From Achromobacter insolitus (lineage in GTDB: Bacteria > Pseudomonadota > Gammaproteobacteria > Burkholderiales > Burkholderiaceae_B): a stretch of DNA of 64,000 nucleotides. This document shows positions 24,392-36,800 of this stretch, one piece after another. Made by a program: the position numbers and the translations under genes. Location: positions 310,001 through 374,000 of the forward strand of contig NZ_NJIF01000003.1 of assembly GCF_002209555.1 (NCBI RefSeq), read 5' to 3'. The notes below the pieces were generated by a model. That model worked only from the letters and a program-made list of their open reading frames with translations, was not told the DNA's origin and ran no database searches. Positions within the stretch are counted from its first letter, which is position 1. Each line of letters begins with the position of its first letter.

Positions 24392-26172
24392 GCCGGTTCC
24401 TCCAGCAGCCACACAGTGCTGTCGCCGCAGACCTCGCCTTGGAACAGCGCATCGCGAGCGCCGGCCACGGACTCGAACAACAGCGCGGCATAGGCTTCCA
24501 GCCCCGCCTGCAAAGACTCAGGCAAGGCCAGGCGGTCGGGCCCCAGGTTCGTATAGACCGTCAAGCGCGCGCCGCCGGCCAATTCCCAGCGCGCGAACAC
24601 GCCATGCTCGCCGATGGCGCTGGCCCCCAGGCTGGTTGCGCCGGGCAGCCTGGGCGCAATCAGGCGCGCGCGCAAATGCAGCAGGATGGCGTAGTCCCGC
24701 ATCCAGGCGTGCGCGTCCGCCGAGCTTGCACGGGGCTTGCTGGCCAGGTAGGTCTCTGGGGCGTTGGGATCGGCCAGCGCAGCCGTTGCCGAACCCTGAA
24801 ACTCGGGAAACCGCGAGAATTCTCGCCGCCGCCCCTCGCGCACCGCTTGTGCCAAGGCCGGGTCGGCATGGCTGGTGAAGTAGTGGAACGGAGTCCGGGC
24901 GCCGCGCTCTTCGCCCATGAAGATCAGCGGTATCTGCGGCGCCAGCAATTGCAGCGCCACCGCAGCCCGCAGGCGGGCAGGATTGTCAACCAGGCTGGCC
25001 AGGCGCTCGCCGCCGGCGCGGTTTCCCGCCTGATCGTGGTTCTGCAGGAACAGCACAAATGCGGTTGGCGGCAGCCCGGCGCTAGGCTCGCCGCGAACCT
25101 GCCCGCCACGATATGGCGAAGGCTGGCCCTGATACAGCCAGCCTTCGGCCAGGCAACGCGCCAGGGCCTGGGCCGGCTGCGCGCTGTAATCTGCGTAATA
25201 GCCGTGAGCCTCGCCCGTCAGGAGGACGTGCAAGGCATGGTGGGCATCATCGTTCCATTGGGCATCGAAATCGCCTTGCAACAGGCTGGCGCGGTTGTCG
25301 TCGTTCTCCAGCACGAGGTGCACATAGCGTTCGGCGGGGATGTGCTGCCGCAGGTATTGCGCCAGTTCATGCAGCCATTCATGGCCGGCGATGGCGTGCA
25401 CGGCGTCCAGACGCAGGCCGTCGAAGCGGTACTCCGTAAGCCAGTACAGCGCGTTTTCCTTGAAGAATTGGCTCACCGCGGGCTGACGAAAATCGATGGC
25501 CTCGCCCCAAGGGGTGACGACGTCCTTTCTGAAGAACGGCGCGGCGTAGCGCGGGAGGTAATTGCCGTCCGGGCCAAAATGGTTGTAGACCACGTCCAGC
25601 ATCACGCCCATTTCCAGGCCGTGGGCCTCGTCGATCAGGCGCTTGAGCTCGTCCGGCGTGCCATAGGCGGTGTCGGGCGCGTAGGGCAGGACGCCGTCAT
25701 AGCCCCAGTTGCGAGGCCCGGGGAAATCCGCAATGGGCATCAGCTCCAGCAAGGTAACGCCCAGCGCAGCCAATTCGGGCAGCCGCGCCACGAGGCCCGC
25801 GTAGCCGCCTTCCAGGCCCGCATGGGTCTCGTAGAGCACGGCATCTTCCCAGGGGCGTCCGCGCCAGGTTGCATACCGCCACGGGTATGAATCCGGCGCG
25901 GTGACGATGCTGTCTCCATGCACGTCGCCATGCTGCAGGCGCGACGCGGGGTCGGGAACGACGGTCTCATCATCCAGGCGATAGTGATAGCGCGCCCCGA
26001 TAGGGCAGTCCACGTCCGCTTGCGTGTAGCCGTCAGGGCCGGGCCGCAAGGGGATGGGGGGATGACCTTCGACCTCGAGGGCAAGGCTGGCGGGTGCGGA
26101 GGGCGCCCACAAGCGGAAACGCGTGACGCCGCTATCCAGAGGCATGGCGCCGGACGCATAGGTGTGGCTCAT
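24388..26172 (-). CDS. treZ: Malto-oligosyltrehalose trehalohydrolase (TreZ)
   Basis: A 594-residue GH13 enzyme that releases free trehalose from malto-oligosyltrehalose made by TreY. An N-terminal CBM48-like domain (TRFRLWAPSAPASLALEVEG) is followed by LYETHAGLEGGYAGL, DVVYNHFGPDGNYLP, nucleophile Asp in GLRLDAVHAI (about 252), Glu in LVLENDDN (about 287), FLQNHDQAGNRA and IFMGEERG. The start at 26172 makes an ATGA overlap with glgX; longer upstream reading merely runs over glgX in another frame. Confidence 0.96.
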   Translation of the reverse strand: MSHTYASGAMPLDSGVTRFRLWAPSAPASLALEVEGHPPIPLRPGPDGYTQADVDCPIGARYHYRLDDETVVPDPASRLQHGDVHGDSIVTAPDSYPWRYATWRGRPWEDAVLYETHAGLEGGYAGLVARLPELAALGVTLLELMPIADFPGPRNWGYDGVLPYAPDTAYGTPDELKRLIDEAHGLEMGVMLDVVYNHFGPDGNYLPRYAAPFFRKDVVTPWGEAIDFRQPAVSQFFKENALYWLTEYRFDGLRLDAVHAIAGHEWLHELAQYLRQHIPAERYVHLVLENDDNRASLLQGDFDAQWNDDAHHALHVLLTGEAHGYYADYSAQPAQALARCLAEGWLYQGQPSPYRGGQVRGEPSAGLPPTAFVLFLQNHDQAGNRAGGERLASLVDNPARLRAAVALQLLAPQIPLIFMGEERGARTPFHYFTSHADPALAQAVREGRRREFSRFPEFQGSATAALADPNAPETYLASKPRASSADAHAWMRDYAILLHLRARLIAPRLPGATSLGASAIGEHGVFARWELAGGARLTVYTNLGPDRLALPESLQAGLEAYAALLFESVAGARDALFQGEVCGDSTVWLLEEPA

Positions 26173-28280
26173 GTCGGATCCCCCGGCACGTGCGCCGCGG
26201 CCAGCAGCACCACGCTGCGCGCCGCCACCGTGATCGCCGGCTCTGCCAGGGGCGCGGCCGGCGCCTGCGTGGCGGAGTCCAACTCGCGGATCCAGGCCAG
26301 GGCGGGCGGCGGCACCTGGAACACCACGTCCTCCCCACCCGGATTGAGCATCAACAGAGTCACGTCCAGACTGCCGTCCTCGCGGCAGGCAGCGCGGCGC
26401 AAGGCCATGGCATTGTCCTGTTCCGACTCCCAGGCGGCGGCATCGAGTTCGCCGCCCGCCGGGTCGAACCAGGCGATGGCCTTTACCCCAGGCGCCAGCT
26501 CCTGGTTGGCATCGCCATAGCGCGCGCCCCGGGTGCTGGGGTGCGCGCGGCGCAGTGCGATCAGGCGCGCGGTATAGCGGCTGAGCTCGCGGCCGGCCTC
26601 GTCCTGCGCTTGCGTCCAGTCCAGCCATGACAGGCGATTGTCCTGGCAATAGGCATTGTTGTTGCCTTCCTGGCTGTTGCCGAACTCGTCGCCGGCCAGC
26701 AGCATCGGCGTGCCGTCGGACAGGAACACGCACGCAAGCTGCGCCCGTTGCACCAGCTTGCGGGTCTGGAGGATGTCCGGATCTTCCGTCGGGCCTTCGG
26801 CGCCCCAGTTGTGGCTGTAGTTCTCGCCATGGCCGTCATTGCCGCCTTCGCCGTTGGCCTCGTTGTGGCTGGCGTCGTAGCTGACGATGTCGGCAAGCGT
26901 GAAGCCATCGTGCGAGGCGACGTAGTTGATGCTGCTCCAGGGCCGGCGGTGGCGGCGGTCGAACAGGTCGCGAGATCCGCACAGCCGCGCCGCCATTTCG
27001 CCGCGCATGGCGGGGTCCGCGCGCCAGTAGCGCCGGTCCGCGTCGCGGAACTTGTCGTTCCATTCCGCAAACCCTGGCGGATGATTACCCAGCTGATAAC
27101 CGTCGAGGCCGACGTCCCAGGGCTCGGATATCAGTTTCAGACGGGCCAGGGTAGGATCCTGCAGCACCGCGTCGAAAAAACCCGAGCCAGGGTCGTAGCC
27201 GGTTCCTTCCCGGCCCAGCGTCACGCCCAGGTCAAAGCGGAAACCGTCCACGCCATAGGATTCGGCCCAATAACGCAGCGAATCCGTGACCATCTGCAGG
27301 ACCCGCGGATGCGACAGATTGACGGTATTGCCACAGCCGGTGTCGTTGATGTAGTAGCGCTCGTCGCCGGGGACCAGGCGATAGTAGCTGGCATTGTCCA
27401 GGCCGCGCCACGACAGCGTGGGGCCGAGTTCGTTGCCCTCGCAAGTGTGGTTGTAGACCACGTCCAGGATGACTTCGATGCCTGCGGCGTGCAGCCGGCG
27501 TATGGCCTGGCGCAGTTCGTTCGGATTGTGCTGGAGGTAGGAGGGTTCAGGGGCGAAGTAGGAGAGGGTGCTATAGCCCCAATAGTTGCGCAGGCCGCGT
27601 TCCGTCAGGAAGCGATCCTGCAGGAATGCGTGGACCGGCAACAGCTCCACCGCCGTGACACCCAGCCGCTGCAGATGCTCGATGAAGCGGGGGTCTGCCA
27701 AGGCGGAGCAGGTGCCGCGCAAGGGTTGGCGCAGGTCTTCGCGCAGCATGGACGCGCCGCGCACGTGGACCTCGTAGATCACGGTGTCGTTCCACGCCGT
27801 GCCCGGCGGCCGGCTATTGCCCCAGGTGAACGGCGCCTCCTCGGCCACGATGGCCTTGGGCATGGCGGGCGCGCTGTCGCGCCGGTCTATGCTGAGGTCC
27901 GCGCGCGCGTGTTTCATGCGATAGCCGAACAGCGCATCGCTCCAATGCACCGGCCCGGTCAGTTGCCGCGCATACGGATCCAGCAGCAGCTTGTGGGGAT
28001 TGAAGCGGTGGCCATTGCGCGGGTCGTGCGGCCCGTGGGCGCGGTAGCCGTACACCAGCCCCGGATGCGCGTCTGGCAGATAGCCATGCCAGATCTCGTC
28101 CGTGCATTCCGGCAGGTCGAAGCGGCGCAGTTCCTTTCGGCCCCTGGCGTCGAACAGGCACAGCTCGATACGCGTGGCGTTGGCCGAGAACACCGCGAAG
28201 TTCACGCCCAGGCCGTCGCTGACCGCGCCCAGGGGATGAGGCTGGCCGCCGCTAATGCGCGTAAATTGGGTAGGGTCCAT
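26169..28280 (-). CDS. glgX: Glycogen debranching enzyme (GlgX)
   Basis: A 703-residue GH13 isoamylase-type enzyme that hydrolyses alpha-1,6 branches of short outer chains. An N-terminal CBM48 domain (GVNFAVFSANATRIELCLFD) precedes the barrel with DVVYNHTCEGNELGPTLS, the nucleophile Asp in GFRFDLGVTLGRE (about 348), Glu in LISEPWDVG (about 384) and NYVASHDGFTLAD. Lengths and motifs match GlgX/TreX. It supplies linear chains to TreY/TreZ. Six bases separate it from the upstream glgB stop. Confidence 0.96.
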   Translation of the reverse strand: MDPTQFTRISGGQPHPLGAVSDGLGVNFAVFSANATRIELCLFDARGRKELRRFDLPECTDEIWHGYLPDAHPGLVYGYRAHGPHDPRNGHRFNPHKLLLDPYARQLTGPVHWSDALFGYRMKHARADLSIDRRDSAPAMPKAIVAEEAPFTWGNSRPPGTAWNDTVIYEVHVRGASMLREDLRQPLRGTCSALADPRFIEHLQRLGVTAVELLPVHAFLQDRFLTERGLRNYWGYSTLSYFAPEPSYLQHNPNELRQAIRRLHAAGIEVILDVVYNHTCEGNELGPTLSWRGLDNASYYRLVPGDERYYINDTGCGNTVNLSHPRVLQMVTDSLRYWAESYGVDGFRFDLGVTLGREGTGYDPGSGFFDAVLQDPTLARLKLISEPWDVGLDGYQLGNHPPGFAEWNDKFRDADRRYWRADPAMRGEMAARLCGSRDLFDRRHRRPWSSINYVASHDGFTLADIVSYDASHNEANGEGGNDGHGENYSHNWGAEGPTEDPDILQTRKLVQRAQLACVFLSDGTPMLLAGDEFGNSQEGNNNAYCQDNRLSWLDWTQAQDEAGRELSRYTARLIALRRAHPSTRGARYGDANQELAPGVKAIAWFDPAGGELDAAAWESEQDNAMALRRAACREDGSLDVTLLMLNPGGEDVVFQVPPPALAWIRELDSATQAPAAPLAEPAITVAARSVVLLAAAHVPGDPT

Positions 28281-28286
28281 ATACGT

Positions 28287-30485
28287 TCAGCCTTCGTAAA
28301 GCAGGAAGAGGGTGGCCAAGGGCGGCAACGTCAGGGACAAGGCCTGGGGCTGGCCATGGGAAGCGCCTTCGCCGGTGCTGGCGCCGCCCTGGTTGCCTTG
28401 GCCCGATCCGCCGTAGTGCGTGGCGTCGGTGTTCAATTTCTCCGTCCAGCGTCCCGCGCGCGGGACGCCGATGCGGTAGTCGTGGCGCGCCACGGGCGTG
28501 AAGTTGGCGACGGCAAGCACATGATGGGATCCGTCGCTGCGGATGAAGGCGACCACGCTGTTGTCGCGGTCGTCCAGGATCGTCCAGGCGAAGCCCGCGG
28601 GATCGGCATCGCGGGCATGCAAAGCCGGCAGTGTGCGATACAGGCCGTTCAGGTCTGCGACCAGGCGCTGCACGCCCAGGTGGCCGGGATGGTCAAGCAG
28701 ATTCCAGTCCAAAGGCACATCGTGATTCCATTCGCGGGGCTGGGCCATCTCGCCGCCCATGAACAGCAGCTTCTTGCCTGGATGGGCCCACATGAAGCCC
28801 AGATACGCGCGAAGGTTGGCGAGCCGGGCGGCAGCGTCGCCCGGCATCTTGCCCAGCAGCGAGCCTTTGCCGTGCACCACTTCGTCATGCGACAACGGCA
28901 GGATGAAGCGCTCGCTGTATGCATACACCATGCTGAAAGTGATGTCGTGATGGTGATGCTTGCGATGCACGGGATCCTCGGCAAGATAGCGCAGGGTGTC
29001 GTGCATCCAGCCCATGTTCCATTTGTAGTGAAAACCCAAGCCCCCGTCGGCGACCGGCGCGGTCACCCCCGGCCACGCGGTGGATTCCTCGGCCACCATG
29101 ATCGCGTCCGGAACTTCCTGGCGCACGGTGGTGTTCAGCGCCTGCAGGAATTGCACCGCCTCCAGGTTCTCGCGGCCGCCGTAACGATTCGGTATCCATT
29201 GGCCTGGCTGGCGGCTGTAATCGCGATACAGCATGGAAGCCACGGCGTCTACTCTCAAACCATCCACGTGGAAGCGGCGCAGCCAATGCAGCGCGCTGGC
29301 GATCATGAAGGCCTGCACTTCCGTGCGCCCCAGGTTGTAGACCATGGTGTGCCAGTCCGGGTGGTAGCCTTCGCGCGGATCCTCATACTCGTACAGCGCG
29401 GTACCGTCGAAGCGGACGAGCCCGTGGGCATCGTCGGGGAAATGCGCGGGCACCCAGTCCAGGATGACGCCGATGCCGGCCCGGTGGCACTGGTCTACGA
29501 AGCGGGCGAACGCGGCGGGCGGGCCGTAGCGGGCCGCCGGCGCGAACATGCCCAAGGGTTGGTAGCCCCAGGAGCCGCCGAACGGATGCTCCATGACCGG
29601 CAGCAGTTCCACGTGGCTGAAACCCATGGCGCGGGCGTAGGCGGGCAGCTTGTCGGCCAGCCGGTCCCATACGCAGGCGCGGGACTCGGGCTCCTCCGGA
29701 AGCCAGGAACCCGCGTGCACTTCGTAGATGGACAGCGGCGCATCCGAAGACTGCCTGGCTTCACGGGCCGCCATCCAGCCCTGGTCTTCCCAGGGGTAGT
29801 CCGCGGGGTCGTCCACCACCGACGCCGTGGCTGGCGGCGCTTCGCTGCGCCGCGCCATGGGATCGGCCTTCAGCCGTTGATTGCCCGCGCGATCCGTGAT
29901 GGCGAATTTATAGCGCTCGCCGGCCTGCACGCCGGGGATGAATATTTCCCACACGCCCGCGGCGTGCCGCAGCCGCATGCCGTGCCGGCGGCTGTCCCAG
30001 CCGTTGAAATCCCCTACGACAGCGACACGTTGGGCGTTGGGCGCCCATACCGCACAGCGCAGGCCCGCCACGCCGTCGACTTGCGTCAGTTGCGCGCCCA
30101 GGGCATCGCCCGCCGCTCGCCATGAGCCTTGCGCCAGCTGGGCCAGCGTCTCTTCCGGAAGCAGGGTGCCGAACGCAAAGGGATCGGCGGTAATCTGCTC
30201 GGCGCCGGGCCATCGGATCGCGAGTCGGTAAGAGCTTCCGTCGCCCGCACGCGCGTACGGCACGCGCCCCAGGAACAGGCCGTGGTCCTGCTCATGCAGC
30301 GCGGTGCGCCGACCCTCGGCATCCATTGCATCGACCCCCTGCGCGCCTGGCGCGTATACCCGAAGCGTTCCTTCATGCGGCCCCAGGATGGCGTAGGGGT
30401 CGCTATGCAGGCCGCAAGCCAGCGCGGCCAGTTCGGTGGGGTCGACGGCGCCGGAGGCGACAGCGGCGGACGTATCCTGGCTCAT
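28287..30485 (-). CDS. glgB: 1,4-alpha-glucan branching enzyme (GlgB)
   Basis: A 732-residue GH13 branching enzyme. It has the N1 module ([20 protein letters not shown]), a CBM48 module ([20 protein letters not shown]), the barrel with [29 protein letters not shown], nucleophile Asp in [11 protein letters not shown] (about 408) and Glu in [10 protein letters not shown] (about 463), and the C-terminal all-beta domain. Length agrees with long (N1-bearing) GlgB. The ATG overlaps the treS-maltokinase stop (ATGA). With GlgE it would make branched alpha-glucan. Confidence 0.97.
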   Translation of the reverse strand: MSQDTSAAVASGAVDPTELAALACGLHSDPYAILGPHEGTLRVYAPGAQGVDAMDAEGRRTALHEQDHGLFLGRVPYARAGDGSSYRLAIRWPGAEQITADPFAFGTLLPEETLAQLAQGSWRAAGDALGAQLTQVDGVAGLRCAVWAPNAQRVAVVGDFNGWDSRRHGMRLRHAAGVWEIFIPGVQAGERYKFAITDRAGNQRLKADPMARRSEAPPATASVVDDPADYPWEDQGWMAAREARQSSDAPLSIYEVHAGSWLPEEPESRACVWDRLADKLPAYARAMGFSHVELLPVMEHPFGGSWGYQPLGMFAPAARYGPPAAFARFVDQCHRAGIGVILDWVPAHFPDDAHGLVRFDGTALYEYEDPREGYHPDWHTMVYNLGRTEVQAFMIASALHWLRRFHVDGLRVDAVASMLYRDYSRQPGQWIPNRYGGRENLEAVQFLQALNTTVRQEVPDAIMVAEESTAWPGVTAPVADGGLGFHYKWNMGWMHDTLRYLAEDPVHRKHHHHDITFSMVYAYSERFILPLSHDEVVHGKGSLLGKMPGDAAARLANLRAYLGFMWAHPGKKLLFMGGEMAQPREWNHDVPLDWNLLDHPGHLGVQRLVADLNGLYRTLPALHARDADPAGFAWTILDDRDNSVVAFIRSDGSHHVLAVANFTPVARHDYRIGVPRAGRWTEKLNTDATHYGGSGQGNQGGASTGEGASHGQPQALSLTLPPLATLFLLYEG

Positions 30486-33400
30486 GATGGCGTGTCCTCA
30501 TCGTCCAGCGCTGCCGTGAGCAGCAGGTTGCGCGCGAGCTCCGCCAGGGCGCAAAGCGGGATAGAAATCCAGTCGGGGCGGTGCGCGGCCTCGTAGCTCA
30601 CTTCATAGGCGGCTTTCTCCAGTTGGGCGAGCGCCAGCAGCACGTCTTCATCTCCGGGCGGGATCAGCGCCGAGGCGCGAGCATCGCGGTAGCCCTGCAG
30701 GAAAGACTGGGAGGCGCTCTGGCGGAAACGCGACAACAGCGCGTCGCGCAGTTCGGCGGGACTGACGGCCGTTCCGGGCGTGTCGCCAGCGCCGGCATTG
30801 GCGTCCGTGGGCGCGCCGCCCAGGGAGTCGGCGCGGGCGACGGAGGCGGCGGCATAGTCAAACGAACGCAGCATGCCCGCAACGTCTTTGTAGGGCGAGG
30901 CCAATGCGCGGCGCGCCTGGACGCTATTGACGGGCTCGCCTTCGAAGTCGATGAGATAGGCGTCGGCCTGCGCGACCAACACTTGCCCAAGATGAAAGTC
31001 GCCATGCACCCGCAGGCACAAGGCTCCGGTTTCGGCTTGCGCCATGGCCGCCACGCGCGCCGCCAGCCGCTCGCGGTGTTCGAAATACCATTCAGCGCAG
31101 GCCCGCGAAGGCGCTTCCAGCTTGCCGAGATGCGCCCGCAGGTCCTTCTCCGCCCGTTCCAGCAGGCCCTGGATATGGCGCGTGCGCGCGTCGGCGTCCG
31201 CCTGGCTGGCGGGCCGTGGCTGGAAGTCGGGCTCGTCGGTGGGCTGCGCCAGCAGGTTGTGCATTTGCGCCAGGCGCTCGCCCATGGTGGCGGCCATGGC
31301 CGCGTAGCCCTGCAGATCCTGGACAAACTCGTCGGGGCTCTGATTCACGAGCACGGCATTGTCCAGCGTGCGTTTCAGCAGATCGAGCGTCCAGCTCCAT
31401 GCGTCGCCTTCGTTGGCGACATAGCGATGCGCCACGGCCAGCGTGTGGACCACGCCATCGGCATCTTCGCGTTGCACCTCGCCCAGTAACGCCGGCATGT
31501 TTGCATAACCCGCGCGCGTCAGATAGCGCGTCATTTCAACCTCGGGCGAGCGGCCGGGCCTGACGGCGCGGATCAGCTTCAGTATGACCTGGCCATCGAC
31601 GATGACCGAACTGTTGGATTGTTCGGCCGAGAGCCACTGCAGCTCGCCGTCCGGTGCGATCTCCATGGCGGCCAGACCTTCCTCGGGCAGGAAACGTATG
31701 ACCCCGGGCTTGTCTCCGGGCTTGCCGCCGCTGCGGCCGTCGACCTCGCGGCCCGTTTTCAGGGCGTTGACCACGCCGCGCACGAACCCGGGTTGCAGGA
31801 AGGCGTCGGCCAGAATGCCGACCTCCGCTCCGCGGCGGACCCGGGCAATCGCGTATTGCACGGTGGCGGTCTCGTCCCACACCAGCACGAAGGGCGCCTG
31901 CGCGCGCAATCCATCGACGCCGTCCTCAGGCTCGATTTCAGCCCAGTAGTACTCGCCATCGGCCGAGGCAAACGGAGTGGCATAGGCCAGGCGTGCCCGG
32001 GCCGGAGTCTCCTTGCCCGGATACCAGCGCTGGCGCGCCAGATACTGGGGCAGTACCTCACGTTCCAGGGTGGAGCGGGAAGCATCGGTCAGCGCAGCCC
32101 CACCCTGGGCGCGCAATACCAATGTGGTCAATTCCGGCATCTGGGCCGGAGCGGTCGCATGCCAGTCGGGCGGAGCCGCTACGTTGCTCAGGTCCAGCCA
32201 ATAGAATGCATAGGGCGGCAGGGTCAGCAGATACGGCAGTTCACCCACCGCCGGAAACGGCGTTCCGCCCAGCATTTCGACCGGCACGCGGCCGTTGAAT
32301 TCCTGCAGCTGCAGTTCCACCGGTTGCGCAGCGTTGGACAGGTTGGCCACGCACAGAATGGTCGTTTCTTGCCATTGCCGCAGGTAGGCGAGAATCTTGC
32401 GGTTGCCGGCAAAAATGAACCTCAGCGCACCGCGTCCAAAAGCATGGCTCTGACGCCGCTGCGCCAGGAGCCGGCGCGTCCAGTTAAGCAGCGAATGCGG
32501 ATCGCGCTGTTGCGCTTCAACGTTCACGGCTTCGTAGCCGTACAGGGGGCCCATGAGCACAGGCAAGGGCAGTTGTTCCGGATCCGCGCGCGAGAAGCCG
32601 CCATTGCGGTCCGGCGACCACTGCATCGGCGTGCGCACGCCGTCGCGATCGCCCAGGTGCACGTTATCGCCCATGCCCAGTTCATCGCCGTAATAGAGTA
32701 CGGGCGTGCCGGGCATGGACAACAGCAGGCTGTTCATCAGCTCCACCCGGCGCCGGTCTCGTTCGAGCAGCGGCGCCAGTCGGCGCCGGATGCCCAGGTT
32801 GATGCGGGCGCGCGGATCCGCGGCGTAGACGTTCCACAAATAATCGCGTTCGCGGCTGGTGACCATTTCCAGCGTCAATTCATCGTGGTTGCGCAGGAAT
32901 ATGGCCCATTGGCAAGAGGCGGGAATATCCGGCGTCTGGCGCATGATGTCGATAATGGGGAAGCGGTCTTCCTGCGCGATCGCCATGTACATGCGCGGCA
33001 TGAGCGGAAAGTGGAATGACATATGGCATTCGTCTCCCGCGCCGAAGTACTCCTGCGCATCCTCAGGCCATTGATTGGCCTCGGCCAGCAATAGCCGATT
33101 GGGATACTCGGCGTCGATCACGGCGCGGATCCGCTTGAGCACCTGGTGTGTCTCGGGCAGGTTCTCGTTGTTGGTGCCTTCGCGTTCGACGAGGTAGGGC
33201 ACCGCGTCCAGGCGCAGCCCGTCCACACCCATGTCCAGCCAATAGCGCATCACGGCCAGCACTTCCTTCAGCACCTGCGGGTTGTCGTAGTTCAGGTCGG
33301 GCTGGTGGGAATAGAAGCGGTGCCAGAAATACGCGCCGGCTTCGGGATCCCAGGTCCAGTTCGACTTTTCGGTATCGCAGAAAATGACGCGCGTGCCGGC

Positions 33401-33835
33401 ATAAGCCTTGTCGTTGTCCGACCAGACATAGAAGTTGCGCGCCGCGGAGCCGGGCCTGGACGCGCGGGCGCGGCGAAACCACGGGTGCTGGTCCGAGGTA
33501 TGGTTGACCACCAGCTCGGTAATGACGCGCAGGCCGCGGGCGTGGGCCGCCCGTATCAGTTTGCGCACGTCCGCCACGGTGCCATAGTCCGGGTGCACGC
33601 CACGGTAGTCGGCGATGTCATAGCCGTCGTCGCGGCGCGGCGACGGATAGAAGGGCAATAGCCAGATCGTGTTGACGCCCAGGCTCGCGATGTAGTCGAG
33701 CTTGGCGATCAGGCCGGGCAGGTCGCCCACGCCGTCGCCGTTTGAATCGAAGAAGGACTTGACGTGCAGTTGATAGATGACTGCGTCCTTGTACCAGAGG
33801 TCGTCGTCCTGGATGGGCTGGGTTTCACTGATCAT
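30482..33835 (-). CDS. treS: Trehalose synthase fused to maltokinase (TreS-Mak)
   Basis: A 1117-residue two-part enzyme. Residues 1 to about 560 are TreS (GH13; trehalose to maltose): [20 protein letters not shown], nucleophile Asp in [11 protein letters not shown] (about 210), Glu in [11 protein letters not shown] (about 250), [13 protein letters not shown]. The remainder is maltokinase (Mak/Pep2), which phosphorylates maltose to maltose-1-phosphate with ATP; the kinase loop HGDFHLGQ (about 940) and the metal-binding IDFEGEP follow. The fusion channels trehalose into the GlgE substrate. The ATG at 33835 is 18 bases after the glgE stop, with a weak Shine-Dalgarno. Fused forms are known in other Proteobacteria. 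Confidence 0.97.
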   Translation of the reverse strand: MISETQPIQDDDLWYKDAVIYQLHVKSFFDSNGDGVGDLPGLIAKLDYIASLGVNTIWLLPFYPSPRRDDGYDIADYRGVHPDYGTVADVRKLIRAAHARGLRVITELVVNHTSDQHPWFRRARASRPGSAARNFYVWSDNDKAYAGTRVIFCDTEKSNWTWDPEAGAYFWHRFYSHQPDLNYDNPQVLKEVLAVMRYWLDMGVDGLRLDAVPYLVEREGTNNENLPETHQVLKRIRAVIDAEYPNRLLLAEANQWPEDAQEYFGAGDECHMSFHFPLMPRMYMAIAQEDRFPIIDIMRQTPDIPASCQWAIFLRNHDELTLEMVTSRERDYLWNVYAADPRARINLGIRRRLAPLLERDRRRVELMNSLLLSMPGTPVLYYGDELGMGDNVHLGDRDGVRTPMQWSPDRNGGFSRADPEQLPLPVLMGPLYGYEAVNVEAQQRDPHSLLNWTRRLLAQRRQSHAFGRGALRFIFAGNRKILAYLRQWQETTILCVANLSNAAQPVELQLQEFNGRVPVEMLGGTPFPAVGELPYLLTLPPYAFYWLDLSNVAAPPDWHATAPAQMPELTTLVLRAQGGAALTDASRSTLEREVLPQYLARQRWYPGKETPARARLAYATPFASADGEYYWAEIEPEDGVDGLRAQAPFVLVWDETATVQYAIARVRRGAEVGILADAFLQPGFVRGVVNALKTGREVDGRSGGKPGDKPGVIRFLPEEGLAAMEIAPDGELQWLSAEQSNSSVIVDGQVILKLIRAVRPGRSPEVEMTRYLTRAGYANMPALLGEVQREDADGVVHTLAVAHRYVANEGDAWSWTLDLLKRTLDNAVLVNQSPDEFVQDLQGYAAMAATMGERLAQMHNLLAQPTDEPDFQPRPASQADADARTRHIQGLLERAEKDLRAHLGKLEAPSRACAEWYFEHRERLAARVAAMAQAETGALCLRVHGDFHLGQVLVAQADAYLIDFEGEPVNSVQARRALASPYKDVAGMLRSFDYAAASVARADSLGGAPTDANAGAGDTPGTAVSPAELRDALLSRFRQSASQSFLQGYRDARASALIPPGDEDVLLALAQLEKAAYEVSYEAAHRPDWISIPLCALAELARNLLLTAALDDEDTPS

Positions 33836-33853
33836 GGCAATGGGCGTGGGGCG

Positions 33854-36800
33854 TCATCCATGTAGCGACAGGCGCCACACGCGATAGGGTTGATCGGGAT
33901 GCAGCGTGAGCTCGCGGATCTGGCCCTGCCAGGGCTCACTGCGTTCGGCCAGGAGGTCTTCGGCGACCAGCCGCCCTGTGTCGGCCTGGCCGAAGAGCCA
34001 GAACGGCGCTTCTATGCGCGCCGTCTGCGGCTGGAAAGGATCCAGGCTGATGGCTGCAAGAATGAAATTGCCGCGGCCGGGCGTGGACTTGCAGAATGCC
34101 AGCACACGGTCGTTACCGCTGCGGACCGCACTCAGGCCCCGGTGGCTCTGCAAGGCTGGGTTGGTGCGCCGGATCTGGTTCAAGCGGGTGATTTCCGAGC
34201 GGATGTTGCCCGGCCCAAACCAGTCGCGCTGACGCAATTCGTACTTCTCGGAGTCCAGGTATTCCTCTTTGCCGGGCAGAGCGGCCGCCTCGCACAGTTC
34301 GAAGCCGCTGTACATGCCCCACAGGCCTGATCCCAAGGCGGCCAGCGCCGCGCGGATCAGAAAGCCCGGCCTGCCGGAAGTCTGCAGAAAATAGGGATTG
34401 ATATCCGGCGTGTTGACAAAGAAATGAGGCCGGAAGAAATCTGCCGCGGGCGGCGTGGATACTTCCTCGAGGTACGCTTCGAGTTCCGCCTTGTCGTTGC
34501 GCCAGGTGAAGTAGGTATAGGACTGGGTAAAGCCGATCTTCGCCAGCCGGTACATCATCTTGGGGCGGGTGAAGGCTTCGGACAGGAAGATCACGTCCGG
34601 ATGCTGGGCATGGACCTCCGCGATCAGCCACTGCCAGAACGGCAGGGGCTTGGTATGGGGATTGTCGACCCGAAAGGTGCGCACGCCATGCTGCACCCAG
34701 AACAACACGACGTCCCGCAGCGCGCGCCAAAGGGTGAGCTTGCGGGCGCGGCGCGCGGCGGCGCCGTAGAAGGCGACGTTGACGATGTCCTGATATTTCT
34801 TGGGTGGATTCTCGGCATAGCGCAGGGAGCCGTCGGGCCGCCAGGAGAACCAATCGGGATGGCGTTGCAGCCAGGGGTGGTCCGGCGAGCACTGGATCGC
34901 GAAATCCAGGGCGACTTCCATGCCGTATCCGCGCGCGGCTTCCACCAGTCGGAGAAAGCCGTCCAGTCCGCCCAGCAGGGGTTCGATCGCGTCGTGCCCG
35001 CCTTCGGCGCCGCCAATGGCATACGGGCTGCCAACATCGTCCGGCTCCGCCCGCAAGCTGTTGTTGCGTCCTTTGCGGTTGCGCAACCCGATGGGGTGGA
35101 TGGGCGGCAGATAGAGCACGTCGAATCCCATCTCGCGCACATCGGGCAGCCGCGCGATGACGTCGTCGAAGGTGCCGTGCTGGCCTGGCCGCGGCGATTG
35201 CGAGCGGGGAAAAAGCTCATACCAGCTGGCATGGCAGGCCTGGCGCCGATCCACCCAGAGCGGATAGGGGGCAGGGCTGACGTACTCGAACGGGCGATCG
35301 TCCAGCTCGCGCATGGTGTGCGCGAGTTCCTCGTCGAGCAGGGCAGCGATCTGCCGCGGCGTGGGCGGGCCGGATTCGGCGTCGTTTCCCTTGTTGAATT
35401 GCTGCAAGACATTGCGCACCGTCATGGCCCCGGGGTGCGAGGCGGTCCGCGCTCGCGCCAGCGCCGCCCGCAGCATCAGCAAGCCTTCCTGGACTTCCAG
35501 CCGGAGGTCCACCTGGGCCTGGTGCTTCACGTCCAGGTCGTGGCGGAATGTCTGCCAGGCATCCAGCCAGGCGTTGATGACGAACTCATGCGCGCCGATG
35601 CGGCGAGGACGGAACGAGGCCTCCCAACGGTCGTTCACGCCCCGTTCGAAGGGCACGGCGCGCCAGGAGTTTTCATCCGCCGCGCGCCAACGCAGCTCGG
35701 CGGCAAGCTGTTCGTGGCCGTCCATGTAAATATCAGCGCGTACCGTAATGCGTTCGTGCGGAATGCACTTGACGGGAAAAGCGCCGTTATCCACCGCGGG
35801 GCCGACCTGTTCGACGACAATGCGCTGGCTGGCCCCGCCGTCCATGCGGCGCGCGACAGGTCTCGCGGCCTCGCGCACGGGGTGCGTGGGTTCGAACAGG
35901 AACATGGCGCATCCCGCCGGCGGGATCGCATCGGCTGGTGCCAGCAAGCCGGCCGGCACGCCCTCGGGCAGAAATTCGGCGGGGGGCAGCAGCGGGGCCA
36001 GGGCATCCCAATCCACGCGCGCCTCGTCCGCGTCAGAGGGGTTGAGCGCCAGGACCGCGGTGCCGGCAGCACATTCGCGCAGCAACATGGTGCAATGGCC
36101 GTCACGTCCGCCTGCCAGGCGCAGCGGCCCGCGCAAGCCTGCCTGCGCGAACCAATGGTTGGCTGCATCGATGTCGGGCAGCCGGCTCTCATCGCTGTCG
36201 TCGAACATCAGGCCATCCGCGCACAAGGCCGCGGCCCATACGCCGCGTTTGTCCGAGGCAAGTTGCGGGGCATGCGGCGCCGTGCGCGCAGGCGAGGCGA
36301 TTACGGGTGCCGTTGCGCGCAGCCGCGCGTCTTCCTCCGCCAACCATCCGGACTTGAAGTCCCACCATGGCATAGACGAGAACAGGGCGTCGAATCCCGC
36401 GCCGCGCAAGGCCGTCAACGATTCCGGCGTGAGGCCTGGGGCCCAGGCTATCAGTTGCGCGGCCGGGCGGCCTCGCCGCGCCGCCGCGGCAAGCGCCTGC
36501 CACGCCGCAGAGGGCAGGCATTGTGGCGACTGAAACGCGAAGCCCGCGGCGCCGTGCGCCGCCCAGCGCTGCAGCCGGTTGGCCCAGGCGTCGACAAATG
36601 CAGGCGGTGGGTCGCCGTGCCGCAAGTGCAGCACCTCGCGCGCTTCGGCGTTCATGCGAGGATCGCGCGCGGGATCTTCGGCCGCCGGTTGATACCAGCC
36701 GGGACCTATCGTGTCCGCGACGGCGTCAATGGCGCACCGGTCCAGCGCCAGATCCAGATATAGGGTCAGCCCGTGCTCGGCAAGCTGACCCGAGACATAC

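Noticed and set aside
26748..30125. 1125-codon plus-strand open frame across glgX and glgB
   Set aside because: It is a shadow of two clear minus-strand enzymes; composition is random-looking and it crosses a gene boundary.
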